Source of the DNA: Propionibacteriaceae bacterium
Lineage (GTDB): Bacteria; Actinomycetota; Actinomycetes; Propionibacteriales; Propionibacteriaceae
NCBI GenBank assembly: GCA_027492545.1
Contig: JAPUEL010000016.1
Span: 65,191 to 111,044, forward strand
Length of the DNA: 45,854 bases
Direction of reading: 5' to 3'
How positions within the stretch are numbered: position 1 is the first letter of the stretch; every line of letters starts with the position of its first letter. Positions 1-13,459 of the stretch are shown here, in pieces. The position numbers and the translations under genes were made by a program. The notes beneath the pieces were generated by a model, which saw nothing but the letters and a program-made list of their open reading frames with translations, was not told the origin of the DNA and ran no database searches.

Positions 1-23
1 CCTCGGGAGTCCAGACGGGGGCA

Positions 24-48
24 CCCGCACTGTGGGATCGTTTCCGCG
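24..48. repeat. Right arm of a palindromic intergenic element, cut by the window edge
   Basis: The stretch just downstream of kbl matches the right arms of the 78-bp palindromes at 20086-20163 and 33098-33175 (shared core gggaccgtttccgcg, here with one change). The left arm would lie before position 1. If complete, it sits at the 3' end of the tdh-kbl operon. Confidence 0.5.
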
Positions 49-52
49 AAAC

Positions 53-1249
<1,197 letters not shown>

Positions 1250-1257
1250 GGTGGTCC

Positions 1258-2286
1258 TCACTCGTCCCAGGTCAGGATGACTTTGCCGGCGTGGCCGGCG
1301 GCCGCGACATCGAACGCCTCGCGGAACGACGCCGCCGGGTAGCGGTGCGTGATCACCCCCGAGATGTCCAGCCCGGAGCGCAGCAGGGCGCTCATGGCGT
1401 ACCAGGTCTCGAAGATCTGCCGGCCGGTCACGCCCTGGATGGTCAGCATGTTGAAGATGATGGTGGAAAAGTCCACCTCCAGCGGCCGCGACGGAGTGCC
1501 CAGCAGCGCGATCCGCCCGCCGTGCGTCATGTGCGCGATCATCGACGACAGCGCCGCGCCCGAGCCCGACATCTCCAGCCCGATGTCGAATCCCTCCCGC
1601 ATGTCGAACCGCTCGTAGACGTCGGCCAGGTCCTCGCGGGCGACGTTGACGGTGTTGCTGAGCCCCAGCCGCCGGGCCAGTTCCAGCCGCTCGTCGCCCA
1701 GGTCGGTGATGACGACGTTGCGCGCTCCTTGGAACTTCGCCACGAGCGCCGCCATGATCCCGATCGGCCCGGCGCCGCTGACCAGCACGTCCTCGGCGAG
1801 CGCCGGGAACTGCAGCGCCGCGTGGACGGCGTTGCCGAACGGGTCGAAGATGGCCGCGACATCTGGCTCCACCGTGGTGTGGTGCACCCACACGTTCCCG
1901 GCGGGCATGGCGAAGTACTCGCAGAAGGCGCCGTCGACGTGGTAGCCGATGCCGCGCGTGTTGCGACACAGGTGCCGCCGACCCGCCAGGCACGCCCGGC
2001 ATCGCCCGCAGACGTAGTGCCCCTCGCCGGAGACGAACTGGCCGACCTCGAGCCCGGTCACCGAGGAGCCCACCTCGACGATCTCCCCGCAGAACTCGTG
2101 CCCCAGCACCAGCGGCGTGGTGACCACCTGCGAGGCCCAGCCGTCCCAGCTGTCGATGTGCAGGTCGGTGCCGCAGATGCCGGTGCGCATCACCCGGATG
2201 AGCACCTCTGTGGGGCCGGGCGTCGGACGGGGAAGCTCGATCATCTCCAGTCCCGGGCCGGGCCGCGTCTTCGCAAGTGCCAGCAT
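1258..2286 (-). CDS. tdh: L-threonine 3-dehydrogenase, zinc-dependent
   Basis: Oxidises L-threonine with NAD+ to 2-amino-3-ketobutyrate, which the adjacent kbl product then cleaves. It is a medium-chain dehydrogenase of 342 residues (E. coli Tdh has 341). Visible are the catalytic-zinc residues C38 and H63-E64, four structural-zinc cysteines at about 93, 96, 99 and 107, and the Rossmann glycines GAGPIG at about 171-176. The start at 2286 (MLALAK...) aligns best with the family N-terminus. An ATG three codons upstream at 2295 is equally open and cannot be excluded. It is first gene of the tdh-kbl operon and divergent from the PfkB kinase gene. No operator was recognised in the 98-bp gap. Confidence 0.95.
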   Translation of the reverse strand: MLALAKTRPGPGLEMIELPRPTPGPTEVLIRVMRTGICGTDLHIDSWDGWASQVVTTPLVLGHEFCGEIVEVGSSVTGLEVGQFVSGEGHYVCGRCRACLAGRRHLCRNTRGIGYHVDGAFCEYFAMPAGNVWVHHTTVEPDVAAIFDPFGNAVHAALQFPALAEDVLVSGAGPIGIMAALVAKFQGARNVVITDLGDERLELARRLGLSNTVNVAREDLADVYERFDMREGFDIGLEMSGSGAALSSMIAHMTHGGRIALLGTPSRPLEVDFSTIIFNMLTIQGVTGRQIFETWYAMSALLRSGLDISGVITHRYPAASFREAFDVAAAGHAGKVILTWDE

Positions 2287-2384
2287 GTGCCCCATCGTGG
2301 CAGATGTGCCCGGGAGCCACCCCCGGAGGGGCGGGATCGCTACCGTGGGGCCAGCGCCGACGGCGGCGCGGGGAGGCGGGAGCC

Positions 2385-3323
2385 ATGGGCCCGGTGGTGC
2401 GCACGGTGACGTTCAACACCGGATTCGACGATCACTTCCTGGTCGACGGCGTCACCTGGGGCGGCGTCGAGAAGGCGCGGGCCTACCAGTCGCAACCGTC
2501 CGGCAAGGGCGTGTTCGTGGCCCGACGCGTGGTGCAGTGCGGGGTGCCCGCCCACGCCTACTACCTCATCGGTGAGCGGGAGCAGGCGCAGCACGTGGCC
2601 GAGGTGGAGGCCGCGGGCGTGAGCGTGCGCAGCGTCCCGGTCCCGGGCCGGACGCGGCACAACCTCACGCTGCTCATGGAGGGCCACGTCGCGGCGCACA
2701 TGGTCTCGCCCGGCTATCAGCTGGTCTCAGCCCGGCCGGCCGAGGAGCTTCTCTCGGCGGTGGTCGCGGACACGCGGCCCGGGGATGTGGTGACGCTCAA
2801 CGGGTCCATCCCTGCGGTGGTGCCGCCGTCGTCGCTGGCCGCAACCGTCGAGGCGCTCGCTGCGAAGGGCGCGCACGTGATCTCCGACAACCAGGGGCCG
2901 CAGCTGGTCGCGGCCGTGGAGACGGGGCTGCTGACGGCGGTCAAGCCCAACGACGAGGAGGTCCGGGCGCTCGACGTGCTGGGGGCGGCGCACGGCCTCG
3001 TCGGCTACCTCACCCTCCTCGCCCGGTTCGGGGTCGAGCTGCCGGTCATCACCCTCGGCGCCCAGGGCGTCGCGTACCGGGATGCCGACGGGGTGATCTG
3101 GCTGGGCGGCTGCCGGGTCGAGCGGCCCCGGCTGTCCGTGGGGGCGGGGGATGCCTTTGTGGCTGGGCTCGCGGTGGGTGTGCTGGAGTGTCGCGGCGCG
3201 CGGGGCACCGTCGCCTGGGCTTCGGCGTGTGCGGCGGCGCACGTCGCGGGCGCCGATGATGCGGGCTTCAAGGTCGCGGCGGAGGAGGCGATGCAGCGGT
3301 TCAGAGCCGCCGAACCGACGTAA
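2385..3323 (+). CDS. PfkB-family sugar kinase (1-phosphofructokinase-like)
   Basis: Predicted cytoplasmic ATP-dependent kinase of the PfkB/ribokinase superfamily, 312 residues. The N-terminus resembles 1-phosphofructokinase/tagatose-6-phosphate kinase, with a GKGVFVARR segment that corresponds to the GGKGxNVA substrate loop. The C-terminal PfkB signature GAGDAFVAG, with the catalytic aspartate, is intact near residue 250. NGSIP and KPNDEE are further conserved blocks of this family. The ATG at 2385 follows a purine-rich GGGAGGCGGGAG ribosome site; the frame is open further upstream but without a better start. The substrate cannot be read from sequence: there is no fructose PTS gene beside it, and the first GG of GGKG is replaced by SG, so it may not be a true FruK. 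Confidence 0.8.
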   Translation: MGPVVRTVTFNTGFDDHFLVDGVTWGGVEKARAYQSQPSGKGVFVARRVVQCGVPAHAYYLIGEREQAQHVAEVEAAGVSVRSVPVPGRTRHNLTLLMEGHVAAHMVSPGYQLVSARPAEELLSAVVADTRPGDVVTLNGSIPAVVPPSSLAATVEALAAKGAHVISDNQGPQLVAAVETGLLTAVKPNDEEVRALDVLGAAHGLVGYLTLLARFGVELPVITLGAQGVAYRDADGVIWLGGCRVERPRLSVGAGDAFVAGLAVGVLECRGARGTVAWASACAAAHVAGADDAGFKVAAEEAMQRFRAAEPT

Positions 3324-3326
3324 TGT
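3321..3326 (+). promoter_or_regulatory. Candidate -10 for a leaderless DUF2277 mRNA
   Basis: TAATGT overlaps the stop codon of the kinase gene and lies 6 nt before the ATG at 3333, which has no Shine-Dalgarno. No clear -35 is visible. Confidence 0.35.
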
Positions 3327-3332
3327 TGGGGC

Positions 3333-3614
3333 ATGTGTCGCAACATCCGGCCCTTGAACAACTTCGAGCCCCCCGCCACCAGTGACGAGGTGAACGCCGC
3401 GGCGCTCCAATACGTGCGCAAGATCGCGGGCGTGACCAAGCCCAGCAAGGCGAACGAGGAGGCGTTCCACCGCGCGGTGCACGCCATCGCCCACATCACC
3501 GCGGACCTGCTCGACGAGCTGATCACCACGGCGCCGCCGAAGGACCGCGAGGAGGAACGCGTCAAGGCGCAGGCCAGGGCTGCCAAGCGCTACGGCACCC
3601 CGGTCGCGTCGTGA
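3333..3614 (+). CDS. DUF2277 domain-containing protein
   Basis: Small 93-residue protein matching the DUF2277 family over its whole length. It has the characteristic MCRNIRPLNNFEPPAT start, the AALQYVRKIAGVTKPS segment and a helical lysine/arginine-rich end with PPKDREEE. The N-terminal Cys-Arg-Asn pattern is conserved in the family, but no biochemical role is known to me. It starts 9 nt after the kinase gene and overlaps the next gene by 4 nt (GTGA), so it probably belongs to a 2385-4180 transcription unit. The -10-like hexamer overlapping the upstream stop may add an internal leaderless start. No signal peptide or membrane segment is seen. Confidence 0.85.
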   Translation: MCRNIRPLNNFEPPATSDEVNAAALQYVRKIAGVTKPSKANEEAFHRAVHAIAHITADLLDELITTAPPKDREEERVKAQARAAKRYGTPVAS

Positions 3615-4180
3615 GCGGGGCAGCCGAGCTGCACGTCGGCGCAACGCTGACGCCGTCGAAGCTGGAGCTGCTCGCCCCGTGGTTGCCGGGGCAGAGCTGG
3701 TTCCAGGGGAGCCACGCGGACCTGCGCCGGGCCGCCTACTTCCGCTTCGTGGACCCCGACGGTGAGGTGGGCCTCGACTGCATGGTGGTGGAGGCGGAGG
3801 GCGAGTACTACTTCGTGCCGGTCACCTGGCGCGCCCAACCGCTCGACGGCGCGGACCTGATCGGCACCCTGCAGCACTCGGAGCTGGGCCTGCGCTACTG
3901 CTACGACGCGGCCACGGACCCGCTGTTCGTGGCGGAGGCCACCCGGGTGATCCGTGAGGCGGGCAGCGAGGCCGAGCTGCGCGACGCCCATGGCAACCAG
4001 CTGCCCATCACCATGACGGCCAGGGGCACGGGGACCCTCCCGGGGCAGGGCTCCCGGCTTGAGGTGATGCGCCTGCTCGAGCGGGCCGTCCCCACCCCTG
4101 ACAACGCCGCCGGCTCGTTGATCGGCCGGTGGACGGACCACGAGGGCCCGCGCCACGACGTGCTCGCCATCCTCCACTGA
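3611..4180 (+). CDS. Maltokinase N-terminal cap-like protein
   Basis: A 189-residue soluble protein that resembles the N-terminal cap domain of actinobacterial maltokinases without the kinase domain. The LAPWLPGQSWF segment near residue 21 is like the LPxWLPxQRWY start of maltokinase caps, and it is followed by alternating beta strands with aromatic residues. Stand-alone cap proteins occur in actinobacteria, sometimes annotated as glucan-branching-related, but their function is not established. It begins with GTG and overlaps the DUF2277 stop by 4 nt, suggesting translational coupling. The trehalose-synthase-like gene at 5367-7646 is near, but on the other strand. The link to trehalose/maltose metabolism is inference. 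Confidence 0.6.
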   Translation: MSGAAELHVGATLTPSKLELLAPWLPGQSWFQGSHADLRRAAYFRFVDPDGEVGLDCMVVEAEGEYYFVPVTWRAQPLDGADLIGTLQHSELGLRYCYDAATDPLFVAEATRVIREAGSEAELRDAHGNQLPITMTARGTGTLPGQGSRLEVMRLLERAVPTPDNAAGSLIGRWTDHEGPRHDVLAILH

Positions 4181-4394
4181 CCGCAGCCCTCAGCAACCTT
4201 GACCGGCGGCTGGCGTAGCGCGGCTGTGGTCGGGTTTCGCGGTGATGGTGGGGGCCGGTCCCGCCCGTGACTCCGAGTCTGGCGCTGACGCGCTGGCCTC
4301 GTCGCACATGCCCGAGCCAACCCGGCCCGACCCCCACCACCCACCGCTTGACGGCAGCCGCACCTTGGCCGGCGGTTCGAGTAGCAGTGTGACG
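4181..4394. other. Convergent intergenic region with imperfect repeats
   Basis: No gene is supported here. The two flanking genes converge. The segment holds an imperfect direct repeat (accttgaccggcgg near 4196 and accttggccggcgg near 4361) and GC-rich imperfect inverted repeats (tggtgggggccgg near 4246 against gacccccacca near 4330). These could act as a two-way terminator, although there is no T-tract. Confidence 0.35.
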
Positions 4395-5354
4395 CTAGAA
4401 GCCCAGACCCTCGGACATGGCGCGGATGTGGTCCGCGCTGGCGCGCAGCTGCGTGAGCTCGTCGTCGGAGACCGGCAGCTCCAACTGGGTGCCGGCGCCG
4501 TCGCGACCGACCACCGTCGGCACCGCCATGCAGACGCCGGAGATGCCGTGCCAGCCCTCCAGCATCCGCGACACCGGCAGCACCCGCCGCTCGTCCCGCA
4601 GCACCGACTCGATGATGCGCGTGGCGGCCAACCCGATGGCGTAGTTGGTGGCCCCCTTGCCCTCGATCACCTCGTAGGCGGCGTTGACCACCCGGTGCGC
4701 GATGCTCTCCCGCTCCCCGGCGCCCAGGCGGCCCGTCGTGCGCTCCCACTCGGTCAGCGGCACGCCGCCGATGGTGGCGGTGGACCACAGGGGGGTCTCG
4801 GTGTCGCCGTGCTCGCCGCAGACGTAGGCGTGCACGTTGCCCACCGCGACGTCACAGGTGGTGGCGATCAGCTGCCTCAACCGCGACGAGTCCAGGACGG
4901 TGCCCGACCCGAAGAGCCGGTTCGACGGCAGCCCGCTGATCTTCAGGGCGGCCTGCGTGGTGACGTCGACGGGGTTGGTGACCATGATGAAGGTGGCGTT
5001 GGGGGAGCGTTCCACCAGCGGCGGGATCACCTTGCGGATGAGCGCGACGGTGGAACCCGCGAGGTCCATCCGGGTCTGTCCGGGCTTCTGCTTCGCCCCG
5101 GCCGTGACGACGACGACGTCCGCCCCCCGCGTGATGTCCACGTCGTCCGAGCCCTCGATCACCGCCTCGGGCAGGAACTGCCCGCCGTGCGCGAGGTCCA
5201 GCGCCTCGGCGCGCACCTTGGGGCCGTTGACGTCGTGCAGGACGACGTGCCTGGCCACTCCGCGGATGAGGGCCGCGTAGGCCAGCGACGATCCGACCGC
5301 GCCTGCGCCGACGATGGCCAGCTTGGCGCCTTCCCTGTACTGGGCTGATGACAT
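4395..5354 (-). CDS. ldh: L-lactate dehydrogenase
   Basis: NAD-dependent reduction of pyruvate to L-lactate in fermentation, cytoplasmic, normally a tetramer. The 319 residues give a full-length LDH. The Rossmann motif GAGAVG is at 16-21. The substrate loop KQKPGQTRMDL has Q89, typical of lactate rather than malate dehydrogenases, and R95. The catalytic His182 lies in GEHGDTE. D155 and R158 of the DSSRLR block complete the active site. The ATG at 5354 is 6 nt from a GAGAAT hexamer, compatible with a leaderless mRNA. It follows the GH13 gene by 12 nt on the same strand, so cotranscription is possible. Lactate versus malate specificity is read from motif only, but the match is strong. Confidence 0.93.
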   Translation of the reverse strand: MSSAQYREGAKLAIVGAGAVGSSLAYAALIRGVARHVVLHDVNGPKVRAEALDLAHGGQFLPEAVIEGSDDVDITRGADVVVVTAGAKQKPGQTRMDLAGSTVALIRKVIPPLVERSPNATFIMVTNPVDVTTQAALKISGLPSNRLFGSGTVLDSSRLRQLIATTCDVAVGNVHAYVCGEHGDTETPLWSTATIGGVPLTEWERTTGRLGAGERESIAHRVVNAAYEVIEGKGATNYAIGLAATRIIESVLRDERRVLPVSRMLEGWHGISGVCMAVPTVVGRDGAGTQLELPVSDDELTQLRASADHIRAMSEGLGF

Positions 5355-5366
5355 GGTCCGATTCTC

Positions 5367-7646
<2,280 letters not shown>

Positions 7647-7653
7647 GCGTCCG

Positions 7654-7659
7654 AGGCTA
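7654..7659 (-). promoter_or_regulatory. Candidate -10 of the GH13 gene (leaderless)
   Basis: TAGCCT on the minus strand lies 7 nt before the GTG at 7646 and supports that start codon. No -35 is recognisable. Confidence 0.38.
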
Positions 7660-7778
7660 CCGGCCCGCCCGGCGGCGCCGCCGGGTTTCGCCCCCGCCGA
7701 CCCTGGCGACCCCCGCTGGCCCCGGCCGTGGCCCGCGGACGGGGCGACGGCCGGCGCCTCCTGGCACCGTATGGGCGG

Positions 7779-7852
7779 GCACGACACGCCGTCGGATTTC
7801 GGCCTCGGGTGCGTATGCGTGCCCGAACCCCGTTCGAGGCGGCGTGTCGTGC
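7779..7852. repeat. 74-bp palindromic intergenic element
   Basis: Perfect 13-bp arms GCACGACACGCCG (7779-7791 and 7840-7852) enclose a variable middle. A second inner pairing is near-perfect (TCGGGTGCG against CGTGCCCGA). It lies in the divergent promoter region between the GH13 gene and clpB. Its length and layout resemble the 78-bp palindromes elsewhere in the window. Confidence 0.6.
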
Positions 7853-7888
7853 ACACCCTGGGGCAGGTCGGGGAGTCTGGAAAACAGG

Positions 7889-7909
7889 GTTGAGTGTAGT
7901 AGACTCAAC
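7889..7909. promoter_or_regulatory. HAIR element (HspR operator) of clpB
   Basis: GTTGAGT, seven spacer bases, ACTCAAC: a perfect inverted repeat matching the HAIR consensus CTTGAGT-N7-ACTCAAG except for the outermost pair. HspR is the known repressor binding such sites in actinobacteria. It lies 28 bp upstream of the clpB start, where it would cover the promoter. hspR itself is not in the window. Confidence 0.85.
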
Positions 7910-7937
7910 TCTGAAACCGCTTCAAGGAGACACCCTG

Positions 7938-10505
<2,568 letters not shown>

Positions 10506-10527
10506 CCCCGCACCGCCAGGCTGTTCG

Positions 10528-10577
10528 GAGCTGGTCGCTATCTGGGTGGGTAGACCAACCCAGATAGCGACCAGCTC
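10528..10577. terminator. Perfect 20-bp hairpin between convergent genes
   Basis: The arms at 10528-10547 (GAGCTGGTCGCTATCTGGGT) and 10558-10577 are exact reverse complements, with a 10-nt loop. It lies between the 3' ends of clpB and the DUF1707 gene. It has no T-tract, so it could be a bidirectional, RNase-protecting or Rho-assisted end, or another member of the palindromic repeats found in this window. Confidence 0.6.
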
Positions 10578-10585
10578 TTCTGGTC

Positions 10586-11224
10586 TCAGCGTCCGATCTC
10601 GCGGCGCAGCGCCTCGACCGTGACCTTGGCGGTATAGAGATCAGCGCCGGTCAGGTCCCGGTAGCGCCGGATGGCGCTCATGGGCCGGCCGGCGTTGATC
10701 TCGGCGATCAGTTCCTCGCGCTCGTAGAAGGTGAGCGGGCGCGGAGGAGCCGCGACGGCCTGCTGGCGACGCTGCCGCTCCTTCGTCAACGAGGGAGCGA
10801 TCACCCAGACCCAGATGGCGACGGCGGGGATGAGGAATCCCACCCGGCCGTCGGAGGCCATGGTGATGATGACGGCCACGATGATCAGCCACCACTGGGC
10901 GTACCAGGGAGTGGGGGGCGCCTGGTGGTGGTGCACGGCGGTCTCGGGAGTCGGCGATCCGTAGGTGGGGGGCACCTGCGGCGCGCCCCACGCCGGCTGC
11001 GGCTGCGCGAAGGGCATCGCGGGCTGCGCGGGCTGTCCGGGGTGACGGCCCGGGAGGTCGGTGAACAGGACGGCCAGGTCGCTCCAGGTCTTCGCCTCGA
11101 GCGCCTTCGACATGCGCTCGTTGAACTCGTCTGAGGTGAGACGGCCCGACGACATGTGCTCCTGGAGCAGTTCGACGGCCTCGTCGCGCTCGTGGTCGCC
11201 GATCCGCAGCTCATCGTTGGCCAT
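10586..11224 (-). CDS. DUF1707 membrane protein with L7/L12-like C-terminus
   Basis: A 212-residue protein. Residues 3-60 form a DUF1707 domain (LRIGDHERDEAVELLQEHMSSGR, then LTSDEFNERM), a SHOCT-like module frequent in actinobacterial membrane proteins. A Pro/Gln-rich linker follows. Two hydrophobic helices come next (WWLIIVAVIITMA and VGFLIPAVAIWVWVIA). The last 45 residues (INAGRPMSAIRRYRDLTGADL...AKVTVEAL) resemble the C-terminal fold of ribosomal protein L7/L12, seen as a stand-alone module in some membrane proteins. Function is unknown. The start at 11224 has TAGGCT 7 nt upstream, suggesting a leaderless mRNA. It is divergent from pdxH and convergent with clpB. Confidence 0.75.
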   Translation of the reverse strand: MANDELRIGDHERDEAVELLQEHMSSGRLTSDEFNERMSKALEAKTWSDLAVLFTDLPGRHPGQPAQPAMPFAQPQPAWGAPQVPPTYGSPTPETAVHHHQAPPTPWYAQWWLIIVAVIITMASDGRVGFLIPAVAIWVWVIAPSLTKERQRRQQAVAAPPRPLTFYEREELIAEINAGRPMSAIRRYRDLTGADLYTAKVTVEALRREIGR

Positions 11225-11231
11225 GGGCAAC

Positions 11232-11237
11232 AGCCTA
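11232..11237 (-). promoter_or_regulatory. Candidate -10 of the DUF1707 gene (leaderless)
   Basis: TAGGCT on the minus strand is 7 nt before the ATG at 11224. There is no Shine-Dalgarno between them. Confidence 0.4.
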
Positions 11238-11312
11238 CTCCCGGCCTCCGGTGACGAGCGCCCAGCCGCTGCCCGCCCCCCGGGCCGACAACAGCGCTGG
11301 TTTGATGGACCC

Positions 11313-11957
11313 ATGAACTCGACATTGCGTGACGTTCGGCGCGACTACTCCGGGCAGGGGCTGCCGGCGGACCTGACCGCATTCGACCCGTGGGCGTTCC
11401 TGGATGCCTGGATCGCGGACGCGCTGGCCGCCGCGGAGCCCGAGCCGACCGCCATGACGGTCTCCACCGTCGGCCTCGACGGCCGCCCCCGGAGCCGGGT
11501 TCTCCTGCTCAAGGAGGCGTCGCCGGCGGGGCTGGTGTTCTTCTCCCACTACGACTCCCCGAAGGGCGATGAGCTGGCCGCGACACCGTCGGCCGCCGTC
11601 AACCTCTGGTGGCCCACCCTGATGCGCCAGGTGCGGGCGGTGGGCGATGTGGCCCCGCTGACCAGGGATGAGAACGAGGCGTACTTCCGCAGCCGGCCGC
11701 GGGCGAGCCAGGTGGGGGCGTGGGCGTCGCGGCAGTCGCGGCCGTTGGGGTCGCGGGCGGAGCTCGAGGCCGCGGTGGCCGCCGCGGAGGAGCGCTTCGC
11801 CGACGGCGGCGAGGTGCCGTGCCCTCCCGGCTGGGGAGGCTGGCGGCTCGCGGTGGACGCCTTCGAGTTCTGGCAGGGCCAGCCGAGCCGGCTCAACGAC
11901 CGCGTGGCCTGCCACCTGACGCCCGCCGGATGGGTCGCGGAGAGGCTGCAGCCCTAG
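11313..11957 (+). CDS. pdxH: Pyridoxamine 5'-phosphate oxidase
   Basis: FMN-dependent oxidation of pyridoxine or pyridoxamine 5'-phosphate to pyridoxal 5'-phosphate, with oxygen as acceptor. Length is 214 residues, normal for the homodimeric family. Characteristic blocks are visible: TVGLDGRPRSRVLLLKE and FFSHYDSPKGDEL (FMN phosphate binding), the RPRASQVGAWASRQS segment, and a C-terminal FWQGQPSRLNDR that matches the family signature [FW]WQG...RLHDR closely. The ATG at 11313 lies 6 nt after TTTGAT, a possible -10, and no Shine-Dalgarno is seen. It is convergent with the ATP-grasp operon (4-nt overlap of the two 3' ends). PLP made here would serve Kbl, but no operon link exists. Confidence 0.94.
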   Translation: MNSTLRDVRRDYSGQGLPADLTAFDPWAFLDAWIADALAAAEPEPTAMTVSTVGLDGRPRSRVLLLKEASPAGLVFFSHYDSPKGDELAATPSAAVNLWWPTLMRQVRAVGDVAPLTRDENEAYFRSRPRASQVGAWASRQSRPLGSRAELEAAVAAAEERFADGGEVPCPPGWGGWRLAVDAFEFWQGQPSRLNDRVACHLTPAGWVAERLQP

Positions 11958-12781
11958 TTCCGGCCGGCGAGGTGGTGGGCCAGGGCGTCGGCGATCTCGC
12001 CGTCCGCGTCGTAGGCGGACCACACGGGTGAGGTGTTCGCCTCGAAGCAGAACCAGCGGCCGTCGGGGGTGCGGCGCAGGTCCAGGCCGGCGAGCTCCAG
12101 ACCCAACGTGCGGGTGAGGCCGACGCAGCGGCGCGCGATGTCGTCGGGCAGCCGGTCGCGGGTCAACTCCGCCTCGCCGTACCGGTAGTCCACGGCGTCC
12201 GAGGTGATGCGGTGCGCGAACACCCGCCCGCCCACCACGTGCGCCCGGAACTCCACGCCGTCGACGAACGCCTGGAACTGGGTGGGGCACCACTCCACCG
12301 CCGTGAAGTCCTCGCCGGCCTCGACGAGCCGCACGATGCTCCTGACCGCGCTGGTGGACTTGACGATGACCCGGCCGTGCCGCGACACGAACGCCCGTGC
12401 TGCCGCCGGGTCCGTGGTGAGCAGCCCTGAGGGCACCTCAAACCCGGCCTCGCGGATGGCCAAGGCCTGGGCCGGTTTGGAGGTGTTGGTGGCCGAGGGC
12501 CCGCGTCGGTTCACCACCCGGACCGACGGCGGCGCGAGGTCCGCCCAGTCGCGGACCGCGGAGGTGAGGTGCGGGTCTCGGGCACCGTGGCCGCGGAGGT
12601 AGACCCCGGTGAGCGCCTCGTCGTCGACCCCTCTCCCGTCCACCGTCAGCCGGCCGGCGGCCATGCCCACGCCGTCGCCTGAGAGGTCCGCGAAGGTCCC
12701 CGGAATCCCGGCCCGCTGCACGGCGCGCCACGCGGCGGCGAGCGGCGGGTCGTCGGGGCGGCCTACGATCACGAGGCTCAT
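11954..12781 (-). CDS. RimK-like ATP-grasp ligase
   Basis: A 275-residue ATP-grasp protein, third in an operon with a subtilisin-like protease and an unknown protein. ATP-grasp ligases join a carboxylate to an amine or thiol through acyl phosphate. The nucleotide-binding lysine segment VIVKSTSAVRSI is near residue 145. The C-terminal metal-binding block reads WFCFEANTSPVW, like the LExNPxxxW end of RimK and of microviridin-type ATP-grasps. The N-terminal 100 residues form a pre-ATP-grasp domain. The ATG at 12781 overlaps the stop of the preceding gene (ATGA), so the two are translationally coupled. The substrate is unknown. Candidates are the C-terminal tail of the protease or a small peptide not found here. 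Confidence 0.75.
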   Translation of the reverse strand: MSLVIVGRPDDPPLAAAWRAVQRAGIPGTFADLSGDGVGMAAGRLTVDGRGVDDEALTGVYLRGHGARDPHLTSAVRDWADLAPPSVRVVNRRGPSATNTSKPAQALAIREAGFEVPSGLLTTDPAAARAFVSRHGRVIVKSTSAVRSIVRLVEAGEDFTAVEWCPTQFQAFVDGVEFRAHVVGGRVFAHRITSDAVDYRYGEAELTRDRLPDDIARRCVGLTRTLGLELAGLDLRRTPDGRWFCFEANTSPVWSAYDADGEIADALAHHLAGRN

Positions 12782-13452
12782 GCCGCCCTCATCCCCCGGT
12801 GCGCCGCCGCGATGACCGCGGCGGCCTCGTCGGTCCCGTCGGCGAGCGCGGGCAGCGGCACCACGAAACGCAGCTCGTCGCGGTCGGCGGCGAAGAAGGC
12901 CCGCAGCCAGGGCACGCCGGCCCATTCGGCCATGGCGACGGTCGCGCGCCGCAGGGCCGGGGCAGACGCCCCGGCGACCACGCCGCCGGTGACCGACACC
13001 TCTCGGAACGCCTCGCCGCCTGCGCTCGGTCCGGCGGCGACGGGCACCCCTCCGGCGCGCGCCCAGGCGGCGACGGGGGCGTCGGGCCCCGCCAGCGACT
13101 GGTCGCCCGGGGGGACGAGCACCTGGCCGCTGACGGAGGTCAACCAGTAGCGGAGGAAGGCGGCCATCTCGGCGGCCACGTACTCCGCATCCTGCTCGCG
13201 GATCCAGACCAGCTCGGCCGGGTACACGTCGTCGAGCAGGCTCACCACCAGCGACGCCGCCGACGCCGCCATGACCTCGCCGCCCACGACCATCCGGTCG
13301 GTGGGCGCACCGGGCGGTGACGCGAGCGCCCACCCGCGCCGCGACAGGTCCCGGGGGGTCAGGACGCCCACGCCCGCGCCCGACAGCTCCTCCACCTGCC
13401 GGGTCAGGCCCGGCACCCACGGATCCACCTCATGGGCCAGCAGGACGATCAC
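12778..13452 (-). CDS. Conserved-looking protein coupled to an ATP-grasp ligase
   Basis: A 224-residue protein starting with GTG, 7 nt after the protease stop codon and overlapping the ATP-grasp start by 4 nt. I do not recognise a named domain. It begins with a beta strand (IVLLAHEVD), and its middle VSLLDDVYPAELVWIREQDAEYV is followed by EMAAFLRYWL and a LVPPGDQSLAGP turn. I recall similar proteins beside RimK-like ATP-grasp enzymes, but cannot check this here. There is no signal peptide, membrane segment or ATP-grasp motif. The tight coupling suggests that it forms a complex with the ligase, perhaps as a substrate-recognition subunit. That is inference. Confidence 0.65.
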   Translation of the reverse strand: MIVLLAHEVDPWVPGLTRQVEELSGAGVGVLTPRDLSRRGWALASPPGAPTDRMVVGGEVMAASAASLVVSLLDDVYPAELVWIREQDAEYVAAEMAAFLRYWLTSVSGQVLVPPGDQSLAGPDAPVAAWARAGGVPVAAGPSAGGEAFREVSVTGGVVAGASAPALRRATVAMAEWAGVPWLRAFFAADRDELRFVVPLPALADGTDEAAAVIAAAHRGMRAA

Positions 13453-13459
13453 CGCCGGT

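Noticed and set aside
4242..5348. Long plus-strand frame opposite ldh
   Set aside because: Antisense shadow of ldh; no ribosome site and no recognisable domain.
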